From the NCBI RefSeq assembly GCF_002252635.1, contig NZ_NQKX01000012.1:1-48987 (forward strand): a DNA stretch of 48,987 nucleotides, in the 5' to 3' direction. Of the stretch, positions 36,298 through 43,861 are shown piece after piece (the stretch's first letter is position 1; each line of letters opens with the position of its first letter). The notes below the pieces were generated by a model, which worked only from the letters and a program-made list of their open reading frames with translations, ran no database searches and was not told the origin of the DNA. A program made the translations under genes and the position numbers. The stretch comes from Synechococcus sp. MW101C3 (GTDB lineage: Bacteria; Cyanobacteriota; Cyanobacteriia; PCC-6307; Cyanobiaceae).

Positions 36298-36912
36298 ATG
36301 CTGCAGCAATTACGGCGGGATGTGGTGGGGGCGGCGCCGCTGGCGGTGGTGCTGGGCGGCGCCATCGGCGCCTTCGTGACGCAGTGGCTGCTGGAGCCGC
36401 TGCGCCTCAGCACGCCCTTCGCGCTCGAAACCACCACGCTGGCCAATGTGCAGATCGTGGCGCCGCTGGTGGTCAACCTGATCTGGATCGGGTGCTGCGT
36501 GCCGCAGCGGGTGCAGCTCGCCGGCCGGATCCAGCCCTCCGTGGGCCGCCACCTGCTCGGGGCCAGGGTGGCCACGGCGATGCTGGGTTCTCTGCTGCTG
36601 CTGCCCTACTTCCTGCTGGCGGTGGTGCTGGCCAGTGTGTTGCTCTCTCCCCGGCCGGATCTGAGCGAACAGTTGCCGCTCTTCCTGGGCACGCTCACGC
36701 CGGAGCGACTGGGGTCCGCCATGGTTCGCACGGCCGTGTTCGCGGCCGCTTCCGCCTGCCTGGCCCATGCCATCGGCAAGCAGAGCCGCCGCCATCCGGA
36801 GCGCCTGCCCAACCTGATCAGTCTGGCGATCGTGTGCTGCGCGCTCGGCGTGGTGGCGCTGGAAGCCCTCTGGCTGACCGTCCTCCCCCCCGCGGCCCTG
36901 GGCTTGCCATGA
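36298..36912 (+). CDS. Divergent MlaE-like membrane permease
   Basis: A 204-residue protein with five to six membrane segments. The layout resembles MlaE/Ttg2B permeases of MCE lipid transporters: an N-terminal QQLRRDVVGAAPLAVVLGGA (helix 1 with the family's L-G-G start), a paired middle helix region (ANVQIVAPLVVNLIWIGCCV), and RTAVFAAASACLAHAIGKQS followed by a final helix, in the place where MlaE has its K-A-VFG segment. The permease signature is much eroded and the protein is shorter than typical MlaE (~250 residues). The strongest support is context: its TGA overlaps the ATG of an MCE protein (ATGA). No MlaF-type ATPase is in the cluster. Confidence 0.6.
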   Translation: MLQQLRRDVVGAAPLAVVLGGAIGAFVTQWLLEPLRLSTPFALETTTLANVQIVAPLVVNLIWIGCCVPQRVQLAGRIQPSVGRHLLGARVATAMLGSLLLLPYFLLAVVLASVLLSPRPDLSEQLPLFLGTLTPERLGSAMVRTAVFAAASACLAHAIGKQSRRHPERLPNLISLAIVCCALGVVALEALWLTVLPPAALGLP

Positions 36913-37979
36913 GTTCATCCACCCCCCAGCCGGCATCACAGGAGCCACCCCAGACCCCATTGCCGCCACAGGTGCCACTGCAGCCACAGGCTCAGCCGCC
37001 AGCCGAACCGCCGGCGAGCGATACCGCCCCACCCCGCCGGCGGTTCGATGGACCGCTGGAGGGGCTGGCCACAGCGCTGAGCTGGGCCGTGCCCGTGGGG
37101 GCGGTGGTGCTGGGCGTGTGGATGGTGGGAGCCGCCGTCCAGCAGCAGAGCTGGCTCACCAGCAGCTTCGGGGTGCGCTTCCGCACCACCGATGCCAGCG
37201 GCATCTGGCCGGGGGTGAATGTCACGGTGGCGGGCTACCGGGTGGGGCGGGTGGAACGGGTCACGCTGGCTGGCGATGGCACGGTGGCCGTCGACCTGCG
37301 CATCGCCGACCGCTACCGGCGGTTGATCGGCCCTGGCAGCCACGCCGAGCGTTACCAGGAGGGCTTGATCGGTGCCAGCCAGATCGCCCTCACCCCCGAC
37401 GTCCTCTCCCCTGGAGAAGAAACGCCGCGGCGCGACCTGCTGATTCCTTTCCGTCCGTCGGCCGATCTGGCCCAGCTGCTGGAGGAGATCGGCACCACCC
37501 GGATCAAGCTCAATCGCGCCCTCGAAGGCACGGCGCGGATGGCGGAGCGTGATGTGCCCGGGGCCGTGGGCAGCTTCCGCAGCACGTTGCTCGACCTCCA
37601 GCGCCTGAGCCGGCGGCTGGAGCTGGAGACAGGCCGTACCGCTGCCACCACTCGCCAGACCCTGCAGGTGTACGAGAGCACCGCCCGGCGCATTGACACC
37701 ACTGGCAGCGCGGCCCGCCAGGCCACCGAGGAAGCCCTGGGCTTGATGCGTGAAGCCCACCCACCGCTCGTGGACACGCTTGAGGAAGTGCGTCTGCTGA
37801 CCCGTCGTATCAACCAGTTGCTGGAATCGCTCGGGGTGGGCAGCCCCCAGCCCCGCCGGCCCGCCGGTGCTTCGAAGGAGTCTCCGGAACCGGCATCACC
37901 TGAAGCCCCATCACCGGCAGCCGTGCCAGCTCCAACACCGGCGGCTGCGCCGGCGATGCCTGGCCGGGGTGCCCCATGA
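36909..37979 (+). CDS. MCE (MlaD-like) domain protein
   Basis: A 356-residue protein. After a cytosolic Pro/Gln-rich stretch (about 1-45) comes one membrane segment (about 60-78, LSWAVPVGAVVLGVWMVG), then an MCE domain (about 90-175: VRFRTTDASGIWPGVNVTVA, GYRVGRVERVTL, with IGASQIAL at the end), a long coiled-coil-like helical part (LLEEIGTTRIKLNRALEG, RRLELETGRTAATTRQTL) and an Ala/Pro-rich tail. MCE proteins form rings or tubes that shuttle lipids between membranes. The Pro-rich N-terminus and C-tail are unusual. Coupled to the MlaE-like gene by a 4-bp overlap, and ends at a strong hairpin. Confidence 0.88.
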   Translation: MSSSTPQPASQEPPQTPLPPQVPLQPQAQPPAEPPASDTAPPRRRFDGPLEGLATALSWAVPVGAVVLGVWMVGAAVQQQSWLTSSFGVRFRTTDASGIWPGVNVTVAGYRVGRVERVTLAGDGTVAVDLRIADRYRRLIGPGSHAERYQEGLIGASQIALTPDVLSPGEETPRRDLLIPFRPSADLAQLLEEIGTTRIKLNRALEGTARMAERDVPGAVGSFRSTLLDLQRLSRRLELETGRTAATTRQTLQVYESTARRIDTTGSAARQATEEALGLMREAHPPLVDTLEEVRLLTRRINQLLESLGVGSPQPRRPAGASKESPEPASPEAPSPAAVPAPTPAAAPAMPGRGAP

Positions 37980-38025
37980 GCTGCCGGGAGCGGGCAGGGC
38001 CGCAGCCCCACCCGCTCCCGGCAGC
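37980..38025. terminator. Perfect 15-bp hairpin between convergent genes
   Basis: GCTGCCGGGAGCGGG at 37980-37994 is the exact reverse complement of CCCGCTCCCGGCAGC at 38011-38025, with a 16-base loop. It starts directly after the stop codon of the MCE gene and precedes the end of the convergent linker gene. There is no U-tract, so termination would be of the hairpin-only kind; it could serve both strands. Confidence 0.65.
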
Positions 38026-38042
38026 GGCCCGGGGCTGGGGCC

Positions 38043-38984
38043 TCAGCTCACAGTCACATCGGTGACGCGGCCACCGAGGCGCTGCACCCGTCGCAGGGCT
38101 TCGTTCATGCGGGAGTAGGGCACCCGCAGCACGTAGGCGCTGGTGCGCACATAACCGTTGTCGGCGATGCCGGTGGCGGAGATGGTCACCACCCGGGCAC
38201 CGCTGCCGCTGGTGGAGCGGTCCCCGGCTGACACCCGCAGTGCTTCCGCCCGGTGCTCCTGCGACGGTGCCCGGCGCGCGCTGCCCCAGTCGTCGTCGTT
38301 GAACAGGTTGGTGGCGGAGCTCACCTGTGCCTTGAAAGGTCCTTCGGTGGACACGATCACCACCCGGCCCATGGAGCCGCGCACAGGCACGGCCCGGTCC
38401 TGGTGCAGTGCCTTGCCGAGGCGGAACTGGGTGCCGGAGGGATCGCCCTTCACTGAGGCCGCAGCGCCACGGGCCAGCTGCATCAGCCAGGAGAACTGCC
38501 GGCCTTCATGCCCTGCCGAATAATCCCAGCCGTGCAGGTAGGGAACCGTGTCCTGCCCGAAGCGTTGCTGGTATTCATCGCCATCGATGTAGGAGTCGAT
38601 TTCGGCATCGAAGCCCTCCTCCTGCAGGATTGTGAAGTGGTGAAGCATCTCGGCGCGGTTCTGCGGCGCGCGGCCGAGCAGGTGCTTGTGGTTCAGCTCG
38701 ATGAAGCGGTAGGGGTTGCAGTTCTCGAAGAAGCGCTCGCGGTACAGCCCGCTCTTCGCCACGGTGCGCACCAGCTCGCGAACACTCAGGAAACCATTGC
38801 GAAACAGGGATTCGGCCCCGGTGAGCCGCTCATTGGCCATCACATACTGATGACCAAGCACCTGCTGATACACCGCCCGGATGATCGTGGTGTTGTCGTC
38901 GTCGGAGGCCTGTGACCAACTCTGTTTGTTCCTGTCGTTCTCGAACCTCTCGATTCCCAGCGAGGGCGCCTGAAGCAGTGCCAT
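38043..38984 (-). CDS. Phycobilisome rod linker polypeptide
   Basis: A 313-residue linker with the N-terminal PBS linker domain (about 25-165: IIRAVYQQVLGHQYVM, ERLTGAESLFRNGFLSVREL, GLYRERFFENCNPYRFIELN, HKHLLGRAPQNRAEM and FDAEIDSYIDGDEYQQRFGQ) and a C-terminal CpcD-type domain (about 255-313: VVTISATGIADNGYVRTSAY, then VLRVPYSRMNEALRRVQRLG). It joins phycocyanin or phycoerythrin hexamers into antenna rods. The stretch between the domains (LHGWDYSAGHEGRQFSWLMQ) differs from CpcC1-type linkers. I cannot decide whether it serves phycocyanin or phycoerythrin. No other phycobilisome gene is nearby, so it is an orphan copy. Confidence 0.92.
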   Translation of the reverse strand: MALLQAPSLGIERFENDRNKQSWSQASDDDNTTIIRAVYQQVLGHQYVMANERLTGAESLFRNGFLSVRELVRTVAKSGLYRERFFENCNPYRFIELNHKHLLGRAPQNRAEMLHHFTILQEEGFDAEIDSYIDGDEYQQRFGQDTVPYLHGWDYSAGHEGRQFSWLMQLARGAAASVKGDPSGTQFRLGKALHQDRAVPVRGSMGRVVIVSTEGPFKAQVSSATNLFNDDDWGSARRAPSQEHRAEALRVSAGDRSTSGSGARVVTISATGIADNGYVRTSAYVLRVPYSRMNEALRRVQRLGGRVTDVTVS

Positions 38985-39413
38985 GGTGAAACGGTCAGCG
39001 AAGGGAGAAAGCAACAGATCCGAATCCCTGGACCCGACGCCATTGATGAGAATTCTTCAATCAGAACTCCTGGCTCAGACTTCTTCAGGCAGAAGCTCTG
39101 GGTCGGAATCTTTGGTGTCAGAATCCCTGAATCAGCACCTGTTGGCTCGCACAACTTTAAGAGCAGAACAAAAAAAGACGGCCAACTTCTGATCCCGTAA
39201 ACAAACGAAAGATGCCTTCATCTTCAGCCGAGTGCCCCGCTGGCCTCCCGATGCTCTGTCCACCACCTCTTGGTGGCCCTCTCCTGTTGCCGACAGTCCA
39301 GCTGCAAGCAAGGATCCTGCCAGTCCGCCAGGCCACATCCCAGCCCCAATCTGCCGCACTCCCCCCTTGGTAGCCCCTCCAGCCCCCTTACGCTGAACAG
39401 CCTTCGCCCTCCT
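38985..39413. other. Upstream region of the rod linker with degenerate repeats
   Basis: About 430 bases between divergent genes. At 39019-39146 short units related to TCAGAATCCCTGG recur every 14-16 bases on the plus strand: TCCGAATCCCTGGAC at 39019, TCAGAACTCCTGGC at 39061, TCAGACTTCTTCAGGC at 39075, TCGGAATCTTTGGTG at 39103, TCAGAATCCCTGAA at 39118 and TCAGCACCTGTTGGC at 39132. The rest shows no gene. The linker's promoter and leader must lie here. Confidence 0.55.
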
Positions 39414-39707
39414 GTGGATCCGCCCTTGTCCGCCCGTCTCGCCATCGGTCCTGTCGATGTCGACCCCGTCGTGCGCGAATGGGTGGATGCCGAAACCCTG
39501 CAGCGCCTGGTGGCTCGCCACCGCCGCGGTGACTGGGGCGATGTGGACGCCCGCGATGCCCGCGACAACACCCTGGCCGCTTATCGCCAGCAGGGGGGGC
39601 TGCGCAGCGTGTTCAACCTCGGCCGTGGGCTGCAGGTGTGGGTGATCACCAGTGATCTGGGCAAGGACAGCCTGCACACCACGGTGCTGCTGCCCGAAGA
39701 CGCCTGA
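39414..39707 (+). CDS. Small conserved protein of unknown function
   Basis: About 97 residues from GTG 39414 (a TTG at 39426 is an alternative). The sequence has the pattern AETLQRLVARHRRGDWGDVD, NTLAAYRQQGGLRSVFNL, LQVWVITSDLGKDSLHTTVL and LLPEDA. The run RH--GDWGD-D followed by VWVIT and TTVLLPEDY/A matches a widespread small family in bacteria that is often annotated as plasmid-related protein or loosely as a restriction subunit; the actual function is unknown. Strong GC3 bias supports coding. It stands upstream of the ABC-2 operon on the same strand. Confidence 0.7.
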   Translation: MDPPLSARLAIGPVDVDPVVREWVDAETLQRLVARHRRGDWGDVDARDARDNTLAAYRQQGGLRSVFNLGRGLQVWVITSDLGKDSLHTTVLLPEDA

Positions 39708-39859
39708 CCCTGCAGTGAAACCTCCGCTGCCGCTCTCACCTCCGTGGCGTCAACGCCTGCCACTCCCACGCTGGCGGCCATCTGTTCTGCAGTGCCGATC
39801 CCAGCGGCACGCGGCCCCTCAGCCAGCCGCTGGAGTCGGCCAGTGATCGGAGCCTGCCG

Positions 39860-40852
39860 GTGATCATCGAGGTCCAGCAGCTCAGCAAGACCTACCGGGT
39901 GGCCGACAAGCAACCCGGCATGGCCGGCACCCTGCGCCACTTCGTGCGCCGCCGCCATCGTGATGTGCCCGCCGTGAGCGGGGTGTCGTTCGCGATCGCG
40001 CCCGGGGAGATGGTCGGGTTTCTGGGGCCGAACGGTGCCGGCAAGACCACCACCTTGAAGATGCTCACCGGCCTGATCCATCCCACCGCCGGCACGGTGC
40101 GGGTGGCGGGGCACGAGCCGAAACGGCGCCAGGCCGCCTTCCTGCACCAGATCACCCTGGTGATGGGCCAGAAGCAGCAGCTGATCTGGGATCTGCCGCC
40201 GCTGGACTCGTTTCGGGTCAACGCAGCGGTCTACGGCCTCACCCCGCCCGAAGCGCGCCGCCGCATCGCCGAACTGGCCGACATGCTCGAACTGGGGGAG
40301 GAGCTGACCCGCCCGGTGCGCAAGCTGTCACTGGGCCAGCGCATGAAGGCCGAGCTGCTGGCGGCCCTGCTGCACCGTCCCGCCGTGCTGTTCCTCGATG
40401 AACCCACGCTCGGGCTCGATGTGAACGCCCAGGCTCGGGTGCGGGATTTCCTCGCCGACTACAACCGGCGCACCGGCGCCACCGTGCTGCTCACCAGCCA
40501 CTACATGGGCGACATCACCGCTCTGTGCGAGCGGGTGTTGCTGATTCATCAGGGCCGGCTCTTCTATGACGGCCGCCTGGAGGGGTTGAGCGAGCAGCTG
40601 GCGCCCTACCGGCTGGTGCGGCTGGAGCTGAACGTGCCCCAGCCCGCCTCCGCCTTCGCCGCCCATGGAACCGTGGAATCCCTGCAGGGGAATCAGGTCT
40701 GCCTGCGGGTGCCGGCGGCCCAGCTCACCGGCAGCGTGGCCCAGCTGCTGGAGCGGTTCGCCGTGGTGGATCTGGAAGTGAGCGACCCGCCGATCGAGCA
40801 GATCATCGGTGGGCTGTTCGAGCGGGGGACGGTGGATGACAGTGCCGCCTGA
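39860..40852 (+). CDS. ABC-2 type exporter, ATP-binding subunit
   Basis: A 330-residue ABC ATPase from a GTG start (VIIEVQQLSKTYRV). Walker A is FLGPNGAGKTTTLKMLTGL, Q-loop region VMGQKQQLIWDLPPLDSF, signature KLSLGQRMKAELLAALL, Walker B VLFLDEPTLGLDVNAQ, and H-loop LLTSHYMGDITALCE. The C-terminal ~75 residues form the extra domain typical of this subfamily (COG4586 type). It powers the two downstream permeases; the substrate is unknown. Its 3' end overlaps the first permease by 17 bases. Confidence 0.93.
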   Translation: MIIEVQQLSKTYRVADKQPGMAGTLRHFVRRRHRDVPAVSGVSFAIAPGEMVGFLGPNGAGKTTTLKMLTGLIHPTAGTVRVAGHEPKRRQAAFLHQITLVMGQKQQLIWDLPPLDSFRVNAAVYGLTPPEARRRIAELADMLELGEELTRPVRKLSLGQRMKAELLAALLHRPAVLFLDEPTLGLDVNAQARVRDFLADYNRRTGATVLLTSHYMGDITALCERVLLIHQGRLFYDGRLEGLSEQLAPYRLVRLELNVPQPASAFAAHGTVESLQGNQVCLRVPAAQLTGSVAQLLERFAVVDLEVSDPPIEQIIGGLFERGTVDDSAA

Positions 40853-41648
40853 ACCCCGCGCCAGGCCAGTGCTGCCGCTGGCGCGGGTGCTGCTCAGCAC
40901 CCAGTACGCCTACATGCTCGAATACCGCGCCGAAATCGCCTTGTGGGCGCTTTCCGGGGTGCTGCCGCTGATCATGCTCGGCGTCTGGAGCGGATCCGGA
41001 GCCGGCGCGGCGGCAGGCTTCACGCCGGCGATGCTCACCCGCTATTTCCTGGCGGCCTTCGTCGTGCGCCAGTTCACGGTGGTGTGGGTGATTCATGTCT
41101 TCGAGGAAGACAACCTGCAAGGACGGCTCTCGCCCTACCTGCTCCAACCGCTGCATCCGTTCTGGCGCTACCTGGCCGCCCACGTGGCCGAGCAGGTCAC
41201 CCGTGTGCCGTTCGTGGCGGCCCTGCTGGCGCTGCTGTTCCTGCTGCAGCCGAGCCTGTTGTGGTGGCCCCATCCCGCTGACGTGTTCTGGGGGGTGCTG
41301 GCCACCGTGTCAGCGTTCATCTTGCGCTTTCTGCTGCAGGGGGTGATCGCCATGGCCTGCTTCTGGAGCGAGCGGGCGCTGGCGCTGGAGCGGCTGCTGC
41401 TGATTCCCTATCTGTTCCTCTCGGGCCTGGTGGCGCCGCTGGAAACCTTTCCGCCGGGCGTGCGCGCCTTCGCGCTGGCCACCCCGTTCCCCTACACGAT
41501 CGCCTTTCCCGCCCGCGTGCTGATGGGAGCGGAGGTCAACCTGGCGGCGGGCTTCCTGGGCCTGGCGCTCTGGAGCGGCCTGTTCCTGCTGCTGTTTCTA
41601 CTGCTCTGGCGCGTCGGCATCCGGCGGTATTCGGCCATGGGGGCCTGA
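40836..41648 (+). CDS. ABC-2 type permease, subunit 1
   Basis: A 270-residue permease with six membrane helices, of the COG4587 type that pairs with a COG4586 ATPase. An N-terminal helix region (LLSTQYAYMLEYRAEIALWA) is followed by AFVVRQFTVVWVIHVFEEDN, LQGRLSPYLLQPLHPFWRYL (cytosolic coupling loop to the ATPase), and later helices such as GVLATVSAFILRFLL and ERLLLIPYLFLSGLVAPLET. The ATG at 40836 fits the family and lies inside the ATPase 3' end. Its stop overlaps the next start (TGATG). Confidence 0.9.
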   Translation: MTVPPEPRARPVLPLARVLLSTQYAYMLEYRAEIALWALSGVLPLIMLGVWSGSGAGAAAGFTPAMLTRYFLAAFVVRQFTVVWVIHVFEEDNLQGRLSPYLLQPLHPFWRYLAAHVAEQVTRVPFVAALLALLFLLQPSLLWWPHPADVFWGVLATVSAFILRFLLQGVIAMACFWSERALALERLLLIPYLFLSGLVAPLETFPPGVRAFALATPFPYTIAFPARVLMGAEVNLAAGFLGLALWSGLFLLLFLLLWRVGIRRYSAMGA

Positions 41649-42436
41649 TGCACCGCTACCTGCGCACCCTGGCCCAGTTCTGGAGCGCCTCGCTGGCGGC
41701 GGAAATGGAATACCCCGCCAACTTCGTGTTGGAGCTGCTCGCCGAAGTGGGCAACCTGGCCGGCAGCCTGTTCGTGCTCTCGCTGCTCTACGGGCCAGGC
41801 CAGAACCTGGGCGGCTGGAGCTGGAACGCGGCGCTGGTGGTGCTGGGCTTCTACACCCTGCTGGAAGGCCTCACCAGCACCCTGTTCCAGCCCAACCTGT
41901 CCACGATCGTCACCCACGTGCAGAACGGCACCCTTGACTTCGTGCTGCTCAAGCCGATCGACAGCCAGTTCTGGTTATCCCTGCGCACCTTCTCCCCCTG
42001 GGGGCTGCCGGGCATGGTGATGGGTGCCGGCCTGATCCTGGTGGCCGCCCTGCGCGCCGGTGCGGTGCTGGGGCCGGACACGGTCGCCGCCGCTGCGGTG
42101 CTGCTGCTGGCCAGCGCCGCCATCCTCTACAGCCTCTGGTTCGTGATCGCCGCCACCAGCATCTGGTTCGTGAAGGTCTGGAACGCCACCGAAGTGCTGC
42201 GCAGCACCCTCGTGGCCGGCCGCTATCCGGTGAGCGTGTACCCGGCAGGCCTGAGGGCCTTCTTCACCTTCGTGCTGCCCGTGGCCTTCCTCACCACGGT
42301 GCCGGCCGAGGCGGTGCTGGGGCGGGCGTCCGGCAGCTGGATGGTCGCCAGCGTGGCGGTGGCCGCCGCCTGCCTCATGATCAGCCGCGCCATCTGGCGC
42401 TATGCCCTGCGCTTCTACACCTCTGCTTCGAGTTGA
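41648..42436 (+). CDS. ABC-2 type permease, subunit 2
   Basis: A 262-residue permease with six helices, COG3694 type, the partner of the preceding subunit. It begins MHRYLRTLAQFWSASLAAEM, with an early membrane helix (LLAEVGNLAGSLFVLSLLYG). The coupling segment is VTHVQNGTLDFVLLKPIDSQ, the counterpart of LSPYLLQPL in subunit 1. Later helices include AAAVLLLASAAILYSLWFV and AFFTFVLPVAFLTTVPAEAV. The start overlaps the previous stop by one base (TGATG). The three genes form one transport operon of unknown substrate, ending here. Confidence 0.9.
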   Translation: MHRYLRTLAQFWSASLAAEMEYPANFVLELLAEVGNLAGSLFVLSLLYGPGQNLGGWSWNAALVVLGFYTLLEGLTSTLFQPNLSTIVTHVQNGTLDFVLLKPIDSQFWLSLRTFSPWGLPGMVMGAGLILVAALRAGAVLGPDTVAAAAVLLLASAAILYSLWFVIAATSIWFVKVWNATEVLRSTLVAGRYPVSVYPAGLRAFFTFVLPVAFLTTVPAEAVLGRASGSWMVASVAVAAACLMISRAIWRYALRFYTSASS

Positions 42437-42514
42437 TCGTGCCACCAGTTGATCCGGCCTCCAGTGGATGCGGTTTGGCAGCAGGATTTCTGTCGGGGTG
42501 GTTGACCCATAGCC

Positions 42515-42541
42515 GTGCTGGCATTCAGCGCTTGCCAGCAC
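42515..42541. terminator. Possible hairpin terminator between convergent genes
   Basis: A 9-bp perfect inverted repeat, GTGCTGGCA at 42515 and TGCCAGCAC at 42533, with a 9-base loop. It overlaps the stop codon of the leftward membrane protein gene and follows the end of the rightward ABC operon. No U-tract. Could serve either direction or be incidental. Confidence 0.35.
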
Positions 42542-43097
42542 GCTCCAGCTCCCGGCGCAGACGTTCCAGTTCCCGTTCGGCGGCGGCAAGGTCGTCGGCG
42601 CTGGAGCTGGAATCACCAGAAGCACCGAGCCCATCGGCGTGGGTGCTGCGGCTGCTCCCCTCGCCGGCATAGCTGGAGAGGGAGCGGAACATCAGACCAC
42701 CGCCGGCGGCGATCATCACCACCATCGTGGCCAGGCTCCAGAGCGTGGTGGGGCGGAAGCTGATGAACAGGCTGTGCAGCACCCCCACCCCCACGGCCGC
42801 TGAAGACGCCCAGACCAGAAACCAGCCGGCCCGGCGGTAGGTGCCGGAGAACAGCAGACAGACGCCGATGCCCAGCAGCAACACCAGCAGACCGAAGCCC
42901 TCACCCACCCCCTGGGCCACCACCCCACTGAAGCCGCCACCGAATCCCCCGCCGAAGGTGCGACCTCCGAAACCGCTGCCGGAGAACCGCAACGCCGATC
43001 CCACCATCACCTGATTGGTGAACAGAAAGATGCCGGCGGCGAAAAAGCCACCGCCAACTAGAAACAGGAAGAAATCCTGCTTGGGTTTGGCTGTCAT
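42525..43097 (-). CDS. Hypothetical four-helix membrane protein
   Basis: A 190-residue protein with four membrane segments: FFLFLVGGGFFAAGIFLF (about 9-26), FGLLVLLLGIGVCLLFSG, RAGWFLVWASSAAVGVGVL and WSLATMVVMIAAGGGLMF. A Gly/Phe-rich periplasmic-side loop (FGGRTFGGGFGGGFSG) follows helix 1. The cytosolic end has a Ser-rich part and a charged helix (DDLAAAERELERLRREL) likely to coil. No family recognised beyond general similarity to small cyanobacterial membrane proteins. The ATG at 43097 (MTAKPKQDFF) matches a normal start. Confidence 0.75.
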   Translation of the reverse strand: MTAKPKQDFFLFLVGGGFFAAGIFLFTNQVMVGSALRFSGSGFGGRTFGGGFGGGFSGVVAQGVGEGFGLLVLLLGIGVCLLFSGTYRRAGWFLVWASSAAVGVGVLHSLFISFRPTTLWSLATMVVMIAAGGGLMFRSLSSYAGEGSSRSTHADGLGASGDSSSSADDLAAAERELERLRRELERAGKR

Positions 43098-43294
43098 GTC
43101 TGCACTGTGATGAGGCTTTGAATTTAGAGCCAATCGGCATTGATGGCTGTGTAGATCTGCGATCGGCTATGGACAACTGTGTGTTCTATCCAGCGCTCCG
43201 CTGCAGATCACCCAATGTCATTCCCGTTCGTCAATGCCGTTGTTTGCTCATCGTTAGCGCTGTCCATTGTTGTGCATCAACGCCTACGCCTAAG
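43098..43294. other. Spacer with no gene seen
   Basis: About 200 bases upstream of the membrane protein gene and before the IS relic. It must hold that gene's promoter. AT-richer than neighbours. No open frame worth naming. Confidence 0.4.
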
Positions 43295-43692
43295 GAGACT
43301 CGGAAAAGTCCGCCCCCATTCACAGGAGGATGACCCTGTGATTGCAGGTAAGCACTGGGTTCACGGGCGGCAAGCCGCTTGGATTCGGAGACTGCGAGCA
43401 GATCACGGCAAAGAAGCGCGCCTAACGCGAGACGTTTCTGGCCGACATGGAGCCGGTCGTGCCCTGGCAGGCGCTGATCCATCTGGTTGAGCCCCGCTAC
43501 CCCAAGAGCGGCAGGAAAGGAAGCCGCCCGCCATATCTGCTGGCGATGTGTTGCGGATTCACCTGATGCAGCCGTTTGGCTTTCAGAAGACCTGGCTGCG
43601 GGGAATGACCAAGAACAGCTGCAAGATCAATGTGCTGGCTGCACTGACGAACCCGTTCCTGGCACGGCGCCAGTTGCTCGCGACACCATGAA
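43295..43692 (+). mobile_element. Degenerate, internally deleted IS5-family element, copy 2
   Basis: Second copy, on the same strand as copy 1 and about 26 kb away. Bases 43318-43513 differ from copy 1 at only four positions. Both share the in-frame TAA near 43427 in the transposase N-terminus. This copy retains the extra ~45 bases that encode MLRIHLMQPFG after correcting a small frame error, then jumps to a C-terminal part reading LRGMTKNSCKINVLAALT and NPFLARRQLLATP, the end of an IS5-type transposase. The central catalytic region is absent. A left end near GGAGACTCGGAAAAGTCC is likely; the right end is unclear. Confidence 0.82.
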
Positions 43693-43861
43693 CAAGGGAA
43701 TTCGGGCGTCCAAAGGAGCCGCTCACAGGGATATCTCCAGACCACCAGAAGGAGACAAGCCGCTTCAACGAGTATCGACCACGCCCTCATCGCAGAGAGG
43801 GGCCACTACCGGGGATCTCTGGGCACGGCTGCCCGTCAAATCCCTGTTGGCCAGAGTTTCC

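Noticed and set aside
39019-39146. ~15-bp repeats as a CRISPR or coding repeat
   Set aside because: Units are degenerate and lack spacers; neither strand gives a convincing repeat protein.
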